64,000 bases of DNA. Origin: Diploscapter coronatus. Lineage: Eukaryota; Nematoda; Chromadorea; Rhabditida; Rhabditidae. The stretch covers positions 56,249,249-56,313,248 of the forward strand of contig OZ038423.1 in NCBI GenBank assembly GCA_964036155.1, given 5' to 3'. The notes under the pieces are model-generated. The model did not search any database and had not been told where the DNA came from. It saw nothing but the letters and a program-made list of their open reading frames with translations. Of the stretch, positions 61,312 through 64,000 are shown one piece after another. Numbering within the stretch: the stretch's first letter is position 1; each line of letters starts with the position of its first letter. A program made the translations under genes and the position numbers.

Positions 61312-64000
61312 CTGAAACATCAAATGTTAAAATTTGAAACTTGTAAAATCGGTAAAAAACTATAAAGGTTCGTAGAAACCTTAAGACAATAGAATAATTT
61401 ATAATATTAAGAAAATTGATATCGACATAAAATTGAGAAAAAAACAAAACTAGAAAAATCGAGAAAATTCATTTCAAGACCGAAATTCCAGAACAAACTT
61501 CGAACAAGGAAAGATCAAAATGGAGAAAAGGATATTTGCTTTCCGAAAAATCGGAGAATAATCCGTGTTTAGTTTGGGGAGGAACGAGACTAAAACCGGG
61601 ACTAAAATTTGATCTAAACCGAAAACAAGAGGTTGTCAGTCAATAAGAACGGAAAATTTTAATGATAGCCGTATCAACCTATCACTTTGCCCTATCAACA
61701 CTATCAAAAGAGTTCTTTTTCGGTCGTAAATCACTCGAAAATCAATACAAAGAAGAGCTTCAAATTTCAAACCAGAAATTTTATACAAGGTTCAAAAGTT
61801 TGAAAGTTTCTACAGAAAGAAAAAAACTCAAAAATTCGAGGTTTTGAAAGAAAAATTATAAAATCCTAAATTTCCTAGAGAACGAGCAGGGAAAAATATA
61901 ATAAAAAAACCGGAAGTTTTTCTAACTAGAAGCTAAAATTCCAAGGTTAGTATAGGTAAAACCTAAGGTAAGCTAACATAACGACCTCATAACAATAGTT
62001 CTCGCGTGCGGTCCGTAGCGCTAGAGTTCTAGCACTATGCCCTATGTTTGCCCTTATGCATACAAGTCTTGTCTACAGAGCAACCGTCCCCTTTCCAAAT
62101 ATGGGGCTAAAGCATAAAAGCCACAGGGCTTGCAGGGTATTATCCAACAAAGGCTTCCGGTCTCGAGGTTCAAGAAAACCGGACGGGAAAATTTAATGAT
62201 TTTTAAAATTTTGTTTAATTAGATGAAAAGAGGACGTATTTTATGAGCAAACATCGCAAAACCTGGACTCTTTTTTTTACTTATGGAATTTCTGATAAGC
62301 TAATTAGTTCTCATTCAGAATCAATGTGAAAGAAATTAAATATATTCTAAGAATCTTTTGAAACTTACAAAATTTAGATTTTTAGGAAAATTAGATAAAG
62401 CTGCATGAAAACGAAGCAAAAGTTCAACTGAAAGAAAATAATGAAAATGAAGGAACGGTAAGCTTTGTGCGTTCATTCGTTCTTTCGGACCATGTCTCTG
62501 TATGCTGCTTTCCTGTTAGCTAGGGAGTGATCAAACACACGCGCAACGCGCACTGGACATATTACATTACGAGGGCCGTTCTATTAGAGAAGTCAGAGCA
62601 AATCAGAGAATCAAACAGGACAGCATTCGAGAGCCAAATGAAATTCGAAATGAAACTCATCAAGTGATAGATAAATATTGTGGAAATTTGATAGGGTTGA
62701 CAAAAGTTTCGAAAATTTAGATTTTTAATAAGGAAAGTTAGAAGGAAAACTGTAAAAATGATATTTTTCCCAAAATTATTGATGTTGAAATCAAAATAGT
62801 GCATTGTTTGTCTAGATTGAAAACAAATTAGAGCTAATTTGAATAGTGTATGTTTCAAAAATCGAGCTAATTTGGTATTTGGTATTTGTAATAGTGAAAA
62901 TAGTAGAGATGGTGGTTTAGGATTTGTAGAATGTATAAAAAAAAATCTTTTGGCTACTTTTTCAGATTTGTAAATCCGAGCTAAATGAAAGGATTAGCTT
63001 GGTGGATATATTTGGATTTCTATGGATTTCGCAAGACAAGTTTAATGAAATTAGAAAATCCCATAGAAAATTTTAATTTCGCTGGCTAGTGGTCAAAATC
63101 CTGATTAAAGTATGGATTTCTAAGATTTTACTAAAAGAGGGAAATTCGATAGACTTGGTAAAATTTACCTAAAATGGCTGAAGCCTGTCAAAAGGTATTC
63201 GTAATGTTTGCATGGTATATGAAATTCTATCCTTGTTCTTTTTTCCTTCCCCATATGGATATGGAAAGATACCTCAGACGTTTTTCTCCAGCGGAATGAA
63301 TTAAGCTAAGGTCGATTGGACTCGAAACCGGAAAGAGGAGGAGAATATATTCAGGAGAAAAATAACTATAGGAAGAGAAAGTGAGAGTTTGAAAATGTAG
63401 TTTTCGAGGAAAATAATAGAATTATAGAAAGAAAAAGTAGCAATCTTTCAATTTGCAAGAATGTTACAATGGCGTAAAGAAGTAAATGACGCTAGTTGAA
63501 AGCTGATTTCCAGGAAAGTAACAGAATTATAGACATTTCTAGGTGTGCAGCCAATTTTTAGTGAAATTAGATTTTTTTTGCAAATTCACGAGATTTTTTA
63601 CAAAGGTGCAATAATCATCATTGGAGTCGGTGAAAAAGTGACTAGAATCGAGTAAAATAAAAACGTGAAATCGTGAAAAGCCATTCAGCACGATTGTGTT
63701 GATCTCTTTTGAATGTGAATGAATGTATCTCTAACTCTCTTCCTCTTTACAGAAAATCAGACACAAATAATAGCAACGATACGCAACTGGTTTGGATTTT
63801 CATTGCGCATTCCTCCGCTTCTCTGCCCACTCTCTTCATTTCCTGTTATTTTTTATGTCTGAATCTTTTTCTCTCAATTTCAATCACTATTTCGGCCGTA
63901 CAAAAATTATCATATTTAGGCGAGAGATACACATATGTGAGCGCTGAATATTAATCTAGCCATCGAAATTGAATTGGAATAAATCGATTTGAAATTGGTA
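61312..64000. other. Right-end region, presumed mig-10 upstream or 5' intron
   Basis: About 2.7 kb with no supported gene. A GC-richer patch at 61990-62190 includes a short CCGGTCTC../..AACCGG hairpin. ACACGCGCAACGCGCAC near 62536 has local dyad symmetry. An 81-codon ORF at 63709-63954 is hydrophobic but has no splice support and biased AT codons; not called. Non-coding 5' exons of mig-10 may lie here. Confidence 0.4.

Noticed and set aside
63709..63954. 81-codon hydrophobic ORF at the right end
   Set aside because: No splice support, AT-biased codons and no recognisable motif; likely chance in AT-rich DNA.

Overview
This window is nuclear DNA of a nematode. The exons are richer in GC than the AT-rich introns. 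Introns are mostly about 40-80 nt, begin GTAAG/GTNNG and end TTTYAG. The sequence carries a 5S rRNA-like copy with nematode spacing, a nematode serpentine receptor, an ShKT-tailed carboxypeptidase and a MIG-10-type adaptor. Several start codons sit 0-5 nt after a splice acceptor with no 5' UTR, as expected for spliced-leader trans-splicing. A rhabditid is likely; I cannot name the genus from sequence alone.

Layout. 1-5368 (-): 5' part of a BLM-type RecQ helicase, cut by the left edge. 7706-6040 (-): survivin/BIR-1-like BIR protein. 9454-8595 and 9890-9620 (-): two small spliced secreted proteins. 10165-10328 (+): an orphan terminal exon. 13306-11607 (-): a seven-transmembrane serpentine receptor. 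15213-15320 (+): a 5S rRNA-like copy lacking 11 nt. 15988-20757 (+): MRE11, 22 exons. 24588-21437 (-): membrane-anchored histidine acid phosphatase. 26736-31494 (+): a composite gene (below). 35988-32190 (-): DDX24/Mak5 DEAD-box helicase. 42676-36625 (-): calpain-7 with MIT domain. 49185-43479 (-): secreted M14 metallocarboxypeptidase with a Ser/Thr-rich linker and ShKT domain. 61311-51290 (-): MIG-10/RIAM/lamellipodin adaptor with RA-PH module. The right end (61312-64000) is presumably the mig-10 upstream region.

The most unusual locus is 26736-31494. A complete Hsp70 nucleotide-binding domain runs, through in-frame splice junctions only, into two tandem copies of a kelch-repeat unit of about 1.1 kb. 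My 27-exon model totals 3018 nt, an unbroken 1005-codon protein in which the Hsp70 substrate-binding domain is replaced by about eight kelch blades. One intron holds a 353-bp MITE-like element with 19-bp terminal inverted repeats, and another, duplicated with the unit, appears to be only 28 nt long.

Other genes are mostly conserved housekeeping or developmental genes: genome stability (BLM, MRE11, survivin), ribosome biogenesis (DDX24), ESCRT-linked proteolysis (calpain-7) and cell migration or axon guidance (MIG-10). They are dispersed rather than arranged as one tight operon. Intergenic DNA holds several inverted-repeat and tRNA-derived elements.
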